33,617 nt of DNA from CAYVHB01 sp964450865 (GTDB taxonomy: Bacteria; Bacillota; Clostridia; Saccharofermentanales; UBA5734). The stretch spans positions 1 to 33,617 of the forward strand of contig CAYVHB010000030.1 in the NCBI GenBank assembly GCA_964450865.1, in the 5' to 3' direction. A program made the position numbers and the translations under genes. Below are positions 7,660 to 15,878 of this stretch, in pieces (positions within the stretch are counted from its first letter, which is position 1; every line of letters begins with the position of its first letter). The notes below the pieces were generated by a model, which had not been told where the DNA came from, searched no databases, and was given only the letters and a program-made list of their open reading frames with translations.

Positions 7660-9132
7660 ATGTCAGAACGATTAAACCAGGAGCAGACCGAAGACCGGTC
7701 ATTTTCAAGGCGGCCAGCCAATATGCAGGCAGCCCAGGCTGGCAGCGAAACGCCGGGCCGGGGCCGGATCTGCATTATTGGTGCCGGACTGACCGGACTG
7801 ACCGCCGGGTATCGCCTCGCGCGGGCCGGCTATGCTGTCATGATCCTGGAAGCGACCCTCGAGGTAGGCGGGATTGTTACCTCTTTCGCGCTGGGCTCTG
7901 ACCGGATCGAGCATATTTATCACCATATTTTTACAAGCGATGAACGGGTCTGCCAGCTGGCTGATGAGCTGGGCCTGGCTGAACAGCTGCACTGGTATAA
8001 AGTTCATGATGCGTTATATGCACGCAATCGTCTGTACCCCTTCTCGGGCCCGCTGGATCTGCTGCGATTCTCAGCTATTCCACTGCCTGAGCGGATCCGG
8101 ACCGGCCTGACTGTGCTCAAGGCTGCCAGGCTCGACAACTGGCAGGCGCTTGACCAGCAGACAGCTGCTGACTGGATTTGTGCCAATGGCGGACGCCAGG
8201 CCTACCAGATGATCTGGGAACCCCTGCTGCGCTCCAAATTTGACGCGGATGCGCCGGAAATATCGGCCGTCTGGCTCTGGAATAAATTCAAGCTGCGCGG
8301 ACACTCGCGGGGCAAGAAGAGCAAATCGGAAATGCTTGGCTATATGAAGGGCAGCTTCGGCACACTGGTCAACGCCCTGGTCAAGGCGATCCGCGGGCTG
8401 GGCGGCCAGATTTACAATGGCTATACAGTGACCACGATCAACCGTGAAGCGCAAGCCAGCGGGCGGGCCGGCTACCGGATATCGACGGTCCTGGAGGACT
8501 GCTCATCGGTTGATTTCCTCGCGGATGCAGTCATTGCCACAACAGCCGGCCAGCCCTTCAACAATATCACCGCCGGCCTGGACCTGCCGGAAGACTATCG
8601 CCGCAAACTGCTCGCGGTCCGCTATAAAGGTGACCTGTGCCTGATCATGCGTCTGCGGCACAGCCTGTCACATTATTACTGGACGACAGTCTGCGATGAC
8701 CTGCCCTTTGTCGTCGTGGTTGAACATACCAACCTGACCGGAACGGGCTCTTATGGCGGCCATGTTGTCTATCTGTCCCGCTACATGGATGTCAGTGATC
8801 CGTTGTGGACGCAATCTGACGGTTATATTTTCAAATTGTTTGCCGAAGGCCTGGCCCGGATGTACCCGAATTTTTCGCCGGCCCACGTCATGGACTGGCG
8901 GCTGCGCCGGACCCGGTACGCCCAGCCGGTCGTTCACCGCAACTATGCGTCGATCATCCCGGCCATGGATACACCCGAGCAAGGTGTCAAGCTGGCCGGC
9001 ATGGCCCAGATTTATCCGGAGGACCGGGGAATGAATTATGCTGCCATTCTTGGCGACCGGGCCGCTGACGCTGTCCAGGCCTATCTGGAGACAACAGCCG
9101 GAACGGAACGGGACAAAGCCCCCCTGGCCTGA
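7660..9132 (+). CDS. FAD-dependent oxidoreductase (amine oxidase / protoporphyrinogen oxidase-like)
   Basis: A 490-residue flavoprotein of the amine-oxidase/HemY-like superfamily. A Rossmann dinucleotide-binding motif IIGAGLTGLTAGYRLARAG is followed by an acidic ILEA strand end, all within about residues 36-64. The FAD-closing segment GMAQIYPEDRGMNYA is near the C-terminus. Several polysaccharide-locus oxidoreductases share the QIYPEDRG ending, but the substrate cannot be read from sequence. Three in-frame ATGs (7627, 7654, 7660) are possible. I prefer 7660 because AAGGTG (7645-7650) is 9 nt away; 7627 would overlap the DUF1015 gene. It lies between DUF1015 and a DUF2298 membrane protein on the same strand, suggesting envelope or lipid-linked glycan work. 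A true haem-pathway role is unlikely since no hem genes are nearby. Confidence 0.8.
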   Translation: MSERLNQEQTEDRSFSRRPANMQAAQAGSETPGRGRICIIGAGLTGLTAGYRLARAGYAVMILEATLEVGGIVTSFALGSDRIEHIYHHIFTSDERVCQLADELGLAEQLHWYKVHDALYARNRLYPFSGPLDLLRFSAIPLPERIRTGLTVLKAARLDNWQALDQQTAADWICANGGRQAYQMIWEPLLRSKFDADAPEISAVWLWNKFKLRGHSRGKKSKSEMLGYMKGSFGTLVNALVKAIRGLGGQIYNGYTVTTINREAQASGRAGYRISTVLEDCSSVDFLADAVIATTAGQPFNNITAGLDLPEDYRRKLLAVRYKGDLCLIMRLRHSLSHYYWTTVCDDLPFVVVVEHTNLTGTGSYGGHVVYLSRYMDVSDPLWTQSDGYIFKLFAEGLARMYPNFSPAHVMDWRLRRTRYAQPVVHRNYASIIPAMDTPEQGVKLAGMAQIYPEDRGMNYAAILGDRAADAVQAYLETTAGTERDKAPLA

Positions 9133-9292
9133 GATCCGACCGGGACCGGGCCGGGGCCAGCTTCGTCAGGATGTCAGCCAGGCGATTATCTGGTATTGTA
9201 TGTGGCGGACATCTTGCCATTTATAACCTGGCCGTATCAATGGCCTTGCATGGCAGGATCCATTCAGGACAGATCGCGATCAGAGGTGAATC

Positions 9293-12214
9293 ATGCTGCA
9301 AAAGTCTTCGGCTGCCGAACAGCTTCGTCCATTGTTCAATCTGGTTCTGTTGCTGCCCGTCCTCCTCGTCCTTGCTGCCGGCTGGCTGCTGGGCGACGAT
9401 AGCGGGGCTTTTTTTATCTGGTGGCTGACGCTCAGTGGCCTGGGCCTGACTGTCTGGCCACTGCTAAGCCGGTTCATGCCAGGCGCCACGCGCGGATTTC
9501 TGCCCGCCAAGGCCCTGGGGCTGGCCTTGCTGGCCCTGCTTTCCTGGCAGTGTGGCTACCTGCATCTGCTGCCGCTGCGTCAATGGAGCCTCTTGCTCCT
9601 GGCGCTGCCGCTGGCAGCCAGCTGGCTCTGGCGGCCTGGCCGCGAGCTCATCCTCACTGACTGGCGTTCGCCGGCTTTCCGGCTTTCCCTGATCAGCGCC
9701 GAGTCTTTTTTTGCCGCGCTGCTGCTGATCTGGACATTTGCCCGCGGCCTCAAACCAGAATTGGACAGTCTCGAGAAATTCATGGATGTAGCTTACATGA
9801 GCAGCATCTGGCGTGGCAGCAGCCTGCCGGCACAAGACCCCTGGCTGGCTGGTCATTCGATCAATTACTACTATTTCGGTCAATATGTCTATGCCATGCT
9901 GGCCCGCCTTACTGCGATCCGCGTTCCGGTCGCCTATAATCTGGGCATGGCAACAACCTTTGCCATGACAGGCAGCCTGTCATTTGCCGTGGGCGGATTG
10001 CTGCCAGTCCTGGCCCGCCGTCTCGGCCTGGCGCTCAAGCGCGGCGCCGAACTGGCAGGCGGGCTGGTTACCGCCTTTCTGGTTACGCTGGCCGGTAACA
10101 GCCACGCCTTCTTTTACCATCCCGACGCGCCCGGTTACCACATCCTGCAAGCGATGCAAAAGGCTGGCTGGCCAACCGGAGACCTGACGGTTCCATTCTG
10201 GTTTGCCGACTCGACCCGCTTTATCGGCTATAATCCCGATACCACCGATAAAACCATTCACGAATTCCCATTCTATTCATTTCTGGTTGCTGATTTGCAC
10301 GCCCATCTGATCAACCTGACCTTTGTCTTGCTGCTGTTGTGTATCCTGGCAGCTTACCTGGCTACAGTACGCCCAGCTGGAGCCGGCCTGTCTGCAATAG
10401 CCAAAACAGCCAGGCAAATTGCCGGGCCGGGCCAGGCCCCAATACCACCGGCTTACAATCGCCACGTCACGTCCGCGCACGCCTATAATCGCCAGGCCAC
10501 TCCAGCCGGGGCGGCAGCATGGCCCGCAAGCGGCATCCAGGCTCTGTGGGCCGAGGCGGCAACACTGCTGCGGCAAACCCTGCTGGATCGGCCCCTGGCC
10601 CTGATTGGTATGCTGCTGGCCATATTCATGATGGGTAATTACTGGGATTTCGCAATCTATCTGGCGGTCAGCACCGCCGTATTATTCGTTTCTGCTTTGC
10701 GCCAGACCGGGTGGTGCAGCTGGCGGGGGCTGATCATGCTGATCGGGCAGATGATCCTGCTGCTTCTGGTTTACCTGAAAGTGGCCCAGCCGCTGGTGGC
10801 CCTGGCGGCCTGGCTGGCGGTGCTTATCCTCAATCATCTGCTGGCGGCCCGCTTTATGCCGCCGGATGCCCTGGTCTGGACCGGACTTCGTCTGAGCTGG
10901 CTGTTTGTGCTGGCGCATGCGATCGCCCTGCCCTTCAACCTGTCCTTCGAACCGATGGCCAAGTCGATTCGGGCTACAGCCAGCCGGACACCGCTGTTTC
11001 AGCTGCTCATTCTCTGGGGACCGCATATCCTGGCTGGTCTTCTTTTCATGGCGTTCTTGATCTGGCAGTTCTGGCGACTCAATCGCCAGAGGCCAATATC
11101 CCATCCAGGCCAGAATGGGGAACAGAACCCTGACCGTGAATCGCGCGACCCGCTTCTCCAGCCGGGTGGCATGCAGTCTCTGCCTGTCCGCCACGTCGCC
11201 GGCCAGGCTGGCCTGTCTGGTGATGACCAGACGAATCCGGTCGTCCGGCCCGTTGTGCGCCGGCCGCTGGCGGATGACAGCGCCCGCTGGATGCAGGCCG
11301 GGTCCCCGCATCATCCCTGGTATGAGCACCTGTTGCGCCAAAATCCGCTTGATATTCTGGTTGCGGTATTATACCTGGCAGCGCTCGGGTTGCTGATCGT
11401 TCCCGAGCTTGTCTATGTTGTCGATATCTATAGCGGTGACTACAAGCGGGCGAATACCATGTTCAAGTTCACATATCAGGCGTTTGTCCTGCTTGGTATT
11501 GTCTGGGGCTATGCCCTGGTCCGGCTGACGGCCGTTTCAGCGGAGACAGGAAACAAGACCGTTGCTGAACCGCGCGGGGCAGGGATCTTCAGGATAAGCC
11601 TGGCCTGTGTGCTGGGCTTGCTCCTGCTGATCCCGGCCTGGTATCCCTGGCCTGCCGCGTCCCAGTGGCTGGGACCATTGGGCCGGGCGAATTATCGCGG
11701 CCTGGATGGGCTGGCCGTCCTGGCCGATAAGGATTCATCTGATATTCCGGGGGCGATGGCCGGCGAACTGGCCGATGACCTGGCGGCGATTGCCTGGCTG
11801 AACCAGCATGTCCAGGGACAGCCGGTCATTCTTGAGGCTGATGGTCCCAGCTATACAGATTATTGCCGGATTTCCGTTTTCACCGGCTTGCCAACCGTAT
11901 TCGGCTGGGAAACCCACGAATGGCTGTGGCGGACCAGCAGCCGGCAGGCCGACGCTTATGGCAAACTGGTCCTGCCCCGCCAGGATGATATCCGCGAGCT
12001 CTATACCGGAACAGACCAGGTGGTGCGCCAGGCTCTGCTGGATCGCTATCAGATCCGTTATATCGTAATCGGCAGCCTCGAAATGGCAAAATACGGCGAA
12101 AACGGCCCGGATGATAACTGGCAGAGCAGCGTCCAGGCCGAGTTGCTTCAGGAATTTGGTACTGTGGTCTTCGCGGCACCGACCCTGCAGATTATTGAAG
12201 TAACGGCCGGCTGA
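9293..12214 (+). CDS. DUF2298 ('YYY') polytopic membrane protein, probable glycosyltransferase-like
   Basis: A 973-residue, very hydrophobic protein. The diagnostic block SINYYYFGQYVYAMLARLT lies near residues 187-205 and gives the family its YYY name. Further conserved pieces are RFIGYNPDTT, HEFPFYSFLVADLHAHL, NYWDFAIY and GDYKRANTMFKFTYQAF. The C-terminal soluble portion has EADGPSYTDYCRISVFTG and GWETHEW. The overall layout of many N-terminal membrane helices, an acidic or His loop and a C-terminal domain resembles polyprenyl-phosphate-sugar glycosyltransferases, but activity is inferred. I know the family mainly from Chloroflexota and Archaea. Two low-complexity insertions interrupt it: one around residues 360-415, containing a near-repeat AYNRHVT/AYNRQAT (30-bp period), and one around 600-670. 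AGGTGA lies just before the ATG. It is followed by a convergent hairpin and serA. Confidence 0.8.
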   Translation: MLQKSSAAEQLRPLFNLVLLLPVLLVLAAGWLLGDDSGAFFIWWLTLSGLGLTVWPLLSRFMPGATRGFLPAKALGLALLALLSWQCGYLHLLPLRQWSLLLLALPLAASWLWRPGRELILTDWRSPAFRLSLISAESFFAALLLIWTFARGLKPELDSLEKFMDVAYMSSIWRGSSLPAQDPWLAGHSINYYYFGQYVYAMLARLTAIRVPVAYNLGMATTFAMTGSLSFAVGGLLPVLARRLGLALKRGAELAGGLVTAFLVTLAGNSHAFFYHPDAPGYHILQAMQKAGWPTGDLTVPFWFADSTRFIGYNPDTTDKTIHEFPFYSFLVADLHAHLINLTFVLLLLCILAAYLATVRPAGAGLSAIAKTARQIAGPGQAPIPPAYNRHVTSAHAYNRQATPAGAAAWPASGIQALWAEAATLLRQTLLDRPLALIGMLLAIFMMGNYWDFAIYLAVSTAVLFVSALRQTGWCSWRGLIMLIGQMILLLLVYLKVAQPLVALAAWLAVLILNHLLAARFMPPDALVWTGLRLSWLFVLAHAIALPFNLSFEPMAKSIRATASRTPLFQLLILWGPHILAGLLFMAFLIWQFWRLNRQRPISHPGQNGEQNPDRESRDPLLQPGGMQSLPVRHVAGQAGLSGDDQTNPVVRPVVRRPLADDSARWMQAGSPHHPWYEHLLRQNPLDILVAVLYLAALGLLIVPELVYVVDIYSGDYKRANTMFKFTYQAFVLLGIVWGYALVRLTAVSAETGNKTVAEPRGAGIFRISLACVLGLLLLIPAWYPWPAASQWLGPLGRANYRGLDGLAVLADKDSSDIPGAMAGELADDLAAIAWLNQHVQGQPVILEADGPSYTDYCRISVFTGLPTVFGWETHEWLWRTSSRQADAYGKLVLPRQDDIRELYTGTDQVVRQALLDRYQIRYIVIGSLEMAKYGENGPDDNWQSSVQAELLQEFGTVVFAAPTLQIIEVTAG

Positions 12215-12228
12215 CGAGCAGCCGGCCG
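12204..12228. terminator. Bidirectional hairpin between the DUF2298 gene and serA
   Basis: CGGCCGGCTG and CAGCCGGCCG form a perfect 10-bp stem around a 5-nt loop, overlapping the DUF2298 stop codon. The two convergent genes end 18 bp apart, so this is the only place a terminator could sit. There is no T-run in either direction. Confidence 0.5.
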
Positions 12229-12232
12229 GCGA

Positions 12233-13846
12233 TCAGGTATTATTATTGAAATTCAGGACCGATACCCGCAGGACGCCTTCAATGCTTTTCAGGGCTGCAA
12301 CCGAGCGGTCATCGACCGGCGTATCAATGGAAATGAAGGACTGGGCGCGCATCTTGTCTCTCTTGCGGCTCCAGTGCATGGTGGCAATATTGACCTGCTG
12401 CTGGCCAAGGATCGTGCCAACCTTGCCAATAATGCCGGGAACATCATTATTCTGCATGGCAATGACCAGCGGCGAGAGTTCAAAGTCCATATGATAACCA
12501 AAAAAGTCAACCAGGATTTCGGAATCCTTGCCAAAGACCGTTCCGGAAACCGACAAGGTCCGCTCACTGGAAACAAAATTGACGGTGATCAGATTGGTGT
12601 AGCGTTCGAGCTGGGTGGTGCGGCTCTCGATCACCTCGACACCCATATCGGCGACAATCTGGCGGGCATTGACAAAGCTGATCCGCTCGTTGGTCATCGG
12701 TGACAGAAAACCCTTGATGACGGCCAGGGTCAGAAGGCCGGTTTCCTTGCTGGCCAGCTCACCGCTGTAAATGACTTCAAGGCGATTGACCGGTGTGCTT
12801 TCTGTCTGGAAATAAATGGCGCCGAGCTTTTCCGCCAGCGAGATATACGGACGCATCTCGGCCATGTTGCCGCTGATCGCCGGCATGTTGATCGCGGCGA
12901 CCAGTTCGCCCCGCAGGGCCCGGGCAACCATATCGGTGATGGCAGTACCGACGTTGGCATTGGCTTCGTGCGTGGAAGCACCGAGATGAGGAGTATAGAC
13001 TACATTGGGTAAAGTCAGCAAGGGATTATGATAAGTCTGTTCCTCCGGCTTCCTGGTAAAATCCGGCTCGTTTTCAAAGACATCAATGCCGGCGGCTGCT
13101 ACTTTGCCGGCAACCAGCGCGTCATAGAGAGCATTTTCGTTGACAAGACCGCCCCGGGAGGCATTGACGATCCGCACCCCGGTCTTGCACAGCGCCAGCT
13201 GGGGAACATCGATCATATTATACGTTTCCTTGGTTTTAGGCATATGCAGGGTAATCAGGTCCGACTCCTGCAGGAGTACTTCCAGTTTTTCACAGCGGCC
13301 AAATCCCTGCTTTTCAAAACGGTCAGCCGGCGTGTAGGGATCATAGGCGATGACTTTCATGCCAAGCCCTTTCAGCTTGCGGGCAACAATCAGGCCAATC
13401 CGGCCCAGGCCGATGATACCGGCTGTTTTGCCTTCCATTTCATTGCCGACCATGCGGCTGCGCCGGAAATCGCCGCGATGGCCACACTCGTAGGCCAGGG
13501 CCACATTGCGGAAAATATTGGTTGCCAGGGCAACAGCCAGCTCTGCGGCCGCCATGATGTTGGCCTCCGGGGTATTGATGGCAATCACGCCTTTTTCTGT
13601 GCAGGCCGGCACATCAATATTGTCAATACCATTGCCGGCCCGGCCGACCACTTTCAGATTGGGGGCTTTATCCAGCAGGCTGCGGGTCACCCTGGTCGCA
13701 CTGCGGACAATCAGGCCATCATAGGGGGCAATAATCGCTTCGATTTCCTGCTGGGACAGACCAAAGCGCTCGTCAACCTCGAAGCCTTGCTGACGCAGGA
13801 AATCAACTGAATCAGCGGCTATTTTCTCCGGAATCAATATCTTCAT
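12233..13846 (-). CDS. serA: D-3-phosphoglycerate dehydrogenase
   Basis: SerA oxidises 3-phosphoglycerate to 3-phosphohydroxypyruvate with NAD, the first step of serine synthesis. At 537 residues it is the long type with an intervening allosteric-substrate-binding domain and a C-terminal ACT domain. The NAD fold shows GLGRIG near residues 146-151 and an acidic D after AYDPY. Catalytic Arg, Glu and His lie in NASRGG (about 230), FENEP (about 258) and PHLGAST (about 286). The ACT domain near the end includes QNNDVPGIIGKVGTILGQQ, so serine feedback is plausible. AGGAG lies 8 nt before the ATG. No serC is visible in the window. The upstream gap holds an 18-bp tandem repeat and a strong hairpin that may control it. 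Confidence 0.96.
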   Translation of the reverse strand: MKILIPEKIAADSVDFLRQQGFEVDERFGLSQQEIEAIIAPYDGLIVRSATRVTRSLLDKAPNLKVVGRAGNGIDNIDVPACTEKGVIAINTPEANIMAAAELAVALATNIFRNVALAYECGHRGDFRRSRMVGNEMEGKTAGIIGLGRIGLIVARKLKGLGMKVIAYDPYTPADRFEKQGFGRCEKLEVLLQESDLITLHMPKTKETYNMIDVPQLALCKTGVRIVNASRGGLVNENALYDALVAGKVAAAGIDVFENEPDFTRKPEEQTYHNPLLTLPNVVYTPHLGASTHEANANVGTAITDMVARALRGELVAAINMPAISGNMAEMRPYISLAEKLGAIYFQTESTPVNRLEVIYSGELASKETGLLTLAVIKGFLSPMTNERISFVNARQIVADMGVEVIESRTTQLERYTNLITVNFVSSERTLSVSGTVFGKDSEILVDFFGYHMDFELSPLVIAMQNNDVPGIIGKVGTILGQQQVNIATMHWSRKRDKMRAQSFISIDTPVDDRSVAALKSIEGVLRVSVLNFNNNT

Positions 13847-13880
13847 GAAACATTCTCCTGAACTATCACTTTAGGTAATG

Positions 13881-13916
13881 GATCGGTGCAATCCTGGGGA
13901 TCGGTGCAATCCTGGG
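13881..13916 (-). repeat. 18-bp perfect tandem repeat upstream of serA
   Basis: GATCGGTGCAATCCTGGG occurs twice head to tail (13881-13898 and 13899-13916) with no mismatch. It begins 35 bp before the serA start. On the coding strand each unit contains GGAT-N7-ATCC, a small inverted repeat. A -35-like TTGCAC lies inside each unit, but the matching -10 is poor. It is a candidate regulator binding site or a recent slippage event. Confidence 0.75.
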
Positions 13917-13933
13917 TCAAGGTCACGGCCGTT

Positions 13934-13970
13934 ATCGATAGTCCATACCGGCATGGCACGGACTATCGAT
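13934..13970 (-). other. Long hairpin in the serA upstream region
   Basis: ATCGATAGTCC and GGACTATCGAT give 11 perfect pairs. In minus-strand RNA the stem continues through GUGCC/GGUAU (with two G-U pairs) to 16 pairs around the loop AUGCC. On the plus strand the same positions would be A-C mismatches, so the structure favours minus-strand RNA. It lies about 65 nt after the stop of the LysM gene and about 88 nt before serA. No T-run follows. Confidence 0.6.
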
Positions 13971-14033
13971 CGGGGTGCTGCTGATGGACAGCCTGTTGAA
14001 CCGGGTTAACCGGCGGGCAGCCGGGCCGGCGGG

Positions 14034-15638
14034 TTAGCGGGCCGGAATCTTCAGCACTTTGCCGATCGAGAGATTGGTTCCGGTCAGGTTATTAGCCGCC
14101 TTGATCCGGTTAATATTGGCCGCCGAACCGCTGCCATAGTACTTGACCGCCAGTTTGTACAGCGTATCACCTGACACGACGGTGTGGGTCGTCGGCAGGG
14201 TAATCCCGCCAGAAGCAGTCGTCGTCTCCGTTGTGGAAGTCGATGTCCCGGTCGAAGGCTGAGTGGTCGTAACGTCCGTTTCGGTGGGCTCGGTCCCTTC
14301 ATCGGTTGATTCGCTGGTGATGACAGACTCGCTGGTTGATCCGCCTGGTGTCGTTGTCTGAACCACGGACGTGGTTGACCCGGGGGCGGTTGTCGTATTG
14401 GTATTTGAACCCTTGTTTGCAAACAACATGTTGTAAATGGCAAAAACACAGCCGATACAGACCGCGGCTATGATCAGGTAAACAGCCACACGCCGGCCGC
14501 GCCCGCCTGATTCGATCGCCGAGCCATAAAGATCCGGCTCATCGTCCGGTTCGTGGGCCGGTGGCTCATTGTCGAATTCAAAGCGGCCATTCTGGTCCTG
14601 CTGACGCCGGTTCGGATAATTAGCCTTGCCGCCAGAAGGCTGCTGGGCCTGGACCGTGGCCGCACCAGCCGAATCAGCAGCCGGCCTGGCTTTTTTATCG
14701 GTAAAATCGGCCGCCTGACTGGCTGCGACTGGCCGGTCAGCAGTGGAACCGGCTTCGCTGGCAGTGGCGCGGGATGGCGGTGTGCGACCGGTGGCCGGGG
14801 CGGCAGCAGCCGCGGTGCCGGCCAGGGCTTGCGGCAGGCTGATACGGCCTGTCTTGTCAACAGCCTGGATATTTTCAACAAAGCTGATCAGGCACTGCAT
14901 CGGTACACCGGGCTGCTTGGCCGAAGCGGCCGTGATAATCAGGCCGGCAGCGTCTGCCTGGTCCTCCGCTTCAAACATCAGGCGCAAGATCTCGCGCTGG
15001 CCCAGCGCATCCATCACTTCTTTGTTGCAGAGCAGCAGGCAGTCATCAAGCTGAAGCTGGGCGATATGCGAATAACGCACGGTACCAGCCAGCCCGGCAC
15101 AATAAATATCAATATTAGCCACCGGCTTGCCATGATAGTCAATCGCGTCCATGGCAAAATCATCTGTCGTCAGCGGATAAAGCGCGTCACCCCGATACAG
15201 GTAGGCGCAACCGCTGCCCATGGTAATCGCGGCCATTTCGGAATCCTTGACGATGACACCGGCAAAGTAGGGCTGGCGGACGCCGTCGTGCTGCAGTGTA
15301 ATCCGGCCGGCCACATCAACAGCACAATCTGCCAGCTCGTTGATCTCGGCATCAATATTGCGTACGTTCTGCTTGACATCGGTCAGGATGCGTTCAAGCG
15401 ACTTCCTGACCCGTGTGGTGGCTACTTCATCCTGGCCAGTGCCGGTCAGATGTGCGAAAACCGCAAGAAAACTGCCACGTTCGTCGCGATCAAGCGTAAT
15501 ATCAGCAGCCCGATGTTCCCGCCGGTTCGGCAGGCGGCCATCGAGGTAGTAACTGTCGGTTGCGCCGGTAGCGGGAAAATAGCGGGCAACAATCGTCGAT
15601 GCCAGGCGGGTCAGGGTAGCACGGGGAGCTTTAGCCAT
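14034..15638 (-). CDS. Membrane protein with degenerate PP2C-like domain and extracellular LysM domain
   Basis: A 534-residue single-pass protein. Residues about 20-275 follow the PP2C phosphatase pattern in length and spacing, but the metal-binding acidic motifs look lost. The usual DGMGG site reads AHLTGTGQDEVAT, the GDSRAY site reads GSGCAYLYRG, and the SDG site reads LLLCNKEVMDAL. A Pro/Ala-rich linker leads to one membrane helix (VAVYLIIAAVCIGCVFAIY, about 381-404). Then come a Ser/Thr-rich stalk of about 80 residues and a C-terminal LysM domain (VVSGDTLYKLAVKYYG, ending KVLKIP). The orientation puts the PP2C-like part in the cytoplasm and LysM on the wall. GGAGG lies 9 nt before the ATG. 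A wall-sensing or scaffold role is inference; the PP2C relation is by eye. Confidence 0.75.
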   Translation of the reverse strand: MAKAPRATLTRLASTIVARYFPATGATDSYYLDGRLPNRREHRAADITLDRDERGSFLAVFAHLTGTGQDEVATTRVRKSLERILTDVKQNVRNIDAEINELADCAVDVAGRITLQHDGVRQPYFAGVIVKDSEMAAITMGSGCAYLYRGDALYPLTTDDFAMDAIDYHGKPVANIDIYCAGLAGTVRYSHIAQLQLDDCLLLCNKEVMDALGQREILRLMFEAEDQADAAGLIITAASAKQPGVPMQCLISFVENIQAVDKTGRISLPQALAGTAAAAAPATGRTPPSRATASEAGSTADRPVAASQAADFTDKKARPAADSAGAATVQAQQPSGGKANYPNRRQQDQNGRFEFDNEPPAHEPDDEPDLYGSAIESGGRGRRVAVYLIIAAVCIGCVFAIYNMLFANKGSNTNTTTAPGSTTSVVQTTTPGGSTSESVITSESTDEGTEPTETDVTTTQPSTGTSTSTTETTTASGGITLPTTHTVVSGDTLYKLAVKYYGSGSAANINRIKAANNLTGTNLSIGKVLKIPAR

Positions 15639-15733
15639 TGTACAGGGCCTCCAATCTGGTTTTCCGGCCCGCGCCGGGGCAGTTTATCACTGCTCGGCAG
15701 CAGGAAATAAGGTGCAAAAATGAAGCGAGTAAC

Positions 15734-15742
15734 ATTATAGCA
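15734..15742 (-). promoter_or_regulatory. Extended -10 promoter for the PP2C-like/LysM gene
   Basis: TGCTATAAT on the minus strand is an ideal extended -10 (TGn plus TATAAT). It lies in an AT-rich patch about 96 nt upstream of the start codon at 15638. No good -35 is present at 17 nt, which extended -10 promoters tolerate. Confidence 0.6.
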
Positions 15743-15833
15743 TAATTGGCCTAAATAATTATGAATAACTATGGCAAAATAACCAATAACTTTATTCTTT
15801 CAGCCATTTTATTTCTGTCCGCATACAAGGCAC

Positions 15834-15876
15834 GCGGTATCCGGCATTTCGGGCCTGTAATCATCTGTTATACCGC
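15834..15876 (-). other. Hairpin just after the cca stop
   Basis: GCGGTAT and ATACCGC (7 bp) pair across a 29-nt loop that contains a smaller GGC/GCC stem. It starts 2 nt after the cca stop codon on the minus strand. No T-run follows. It is a possible transcript end or mRNA-stabilising structure. Confidence 0.35.
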
Positions 15877-15878
15877 CG

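Noticed and set aside
13028..13810. 260-residue plus-strand open frame opposite serA
   Set aside because: It is a shadow of the serA coding sequence, with no ribosome site or family motifs.
13847..14033. Serine T-box leader for serA
   Set aside because: The gap is too short, and no T-box sequence or terminator/antiterminator pair with a U-tract is present.
14553..15710. 385-residue plus-strand open frame opposite the PP2C-like/LysM gene
   Set aside because: The minus-strand protein has coherent domains (membrane helix, LysM) and a ribosome site. The plus frame has none of these.
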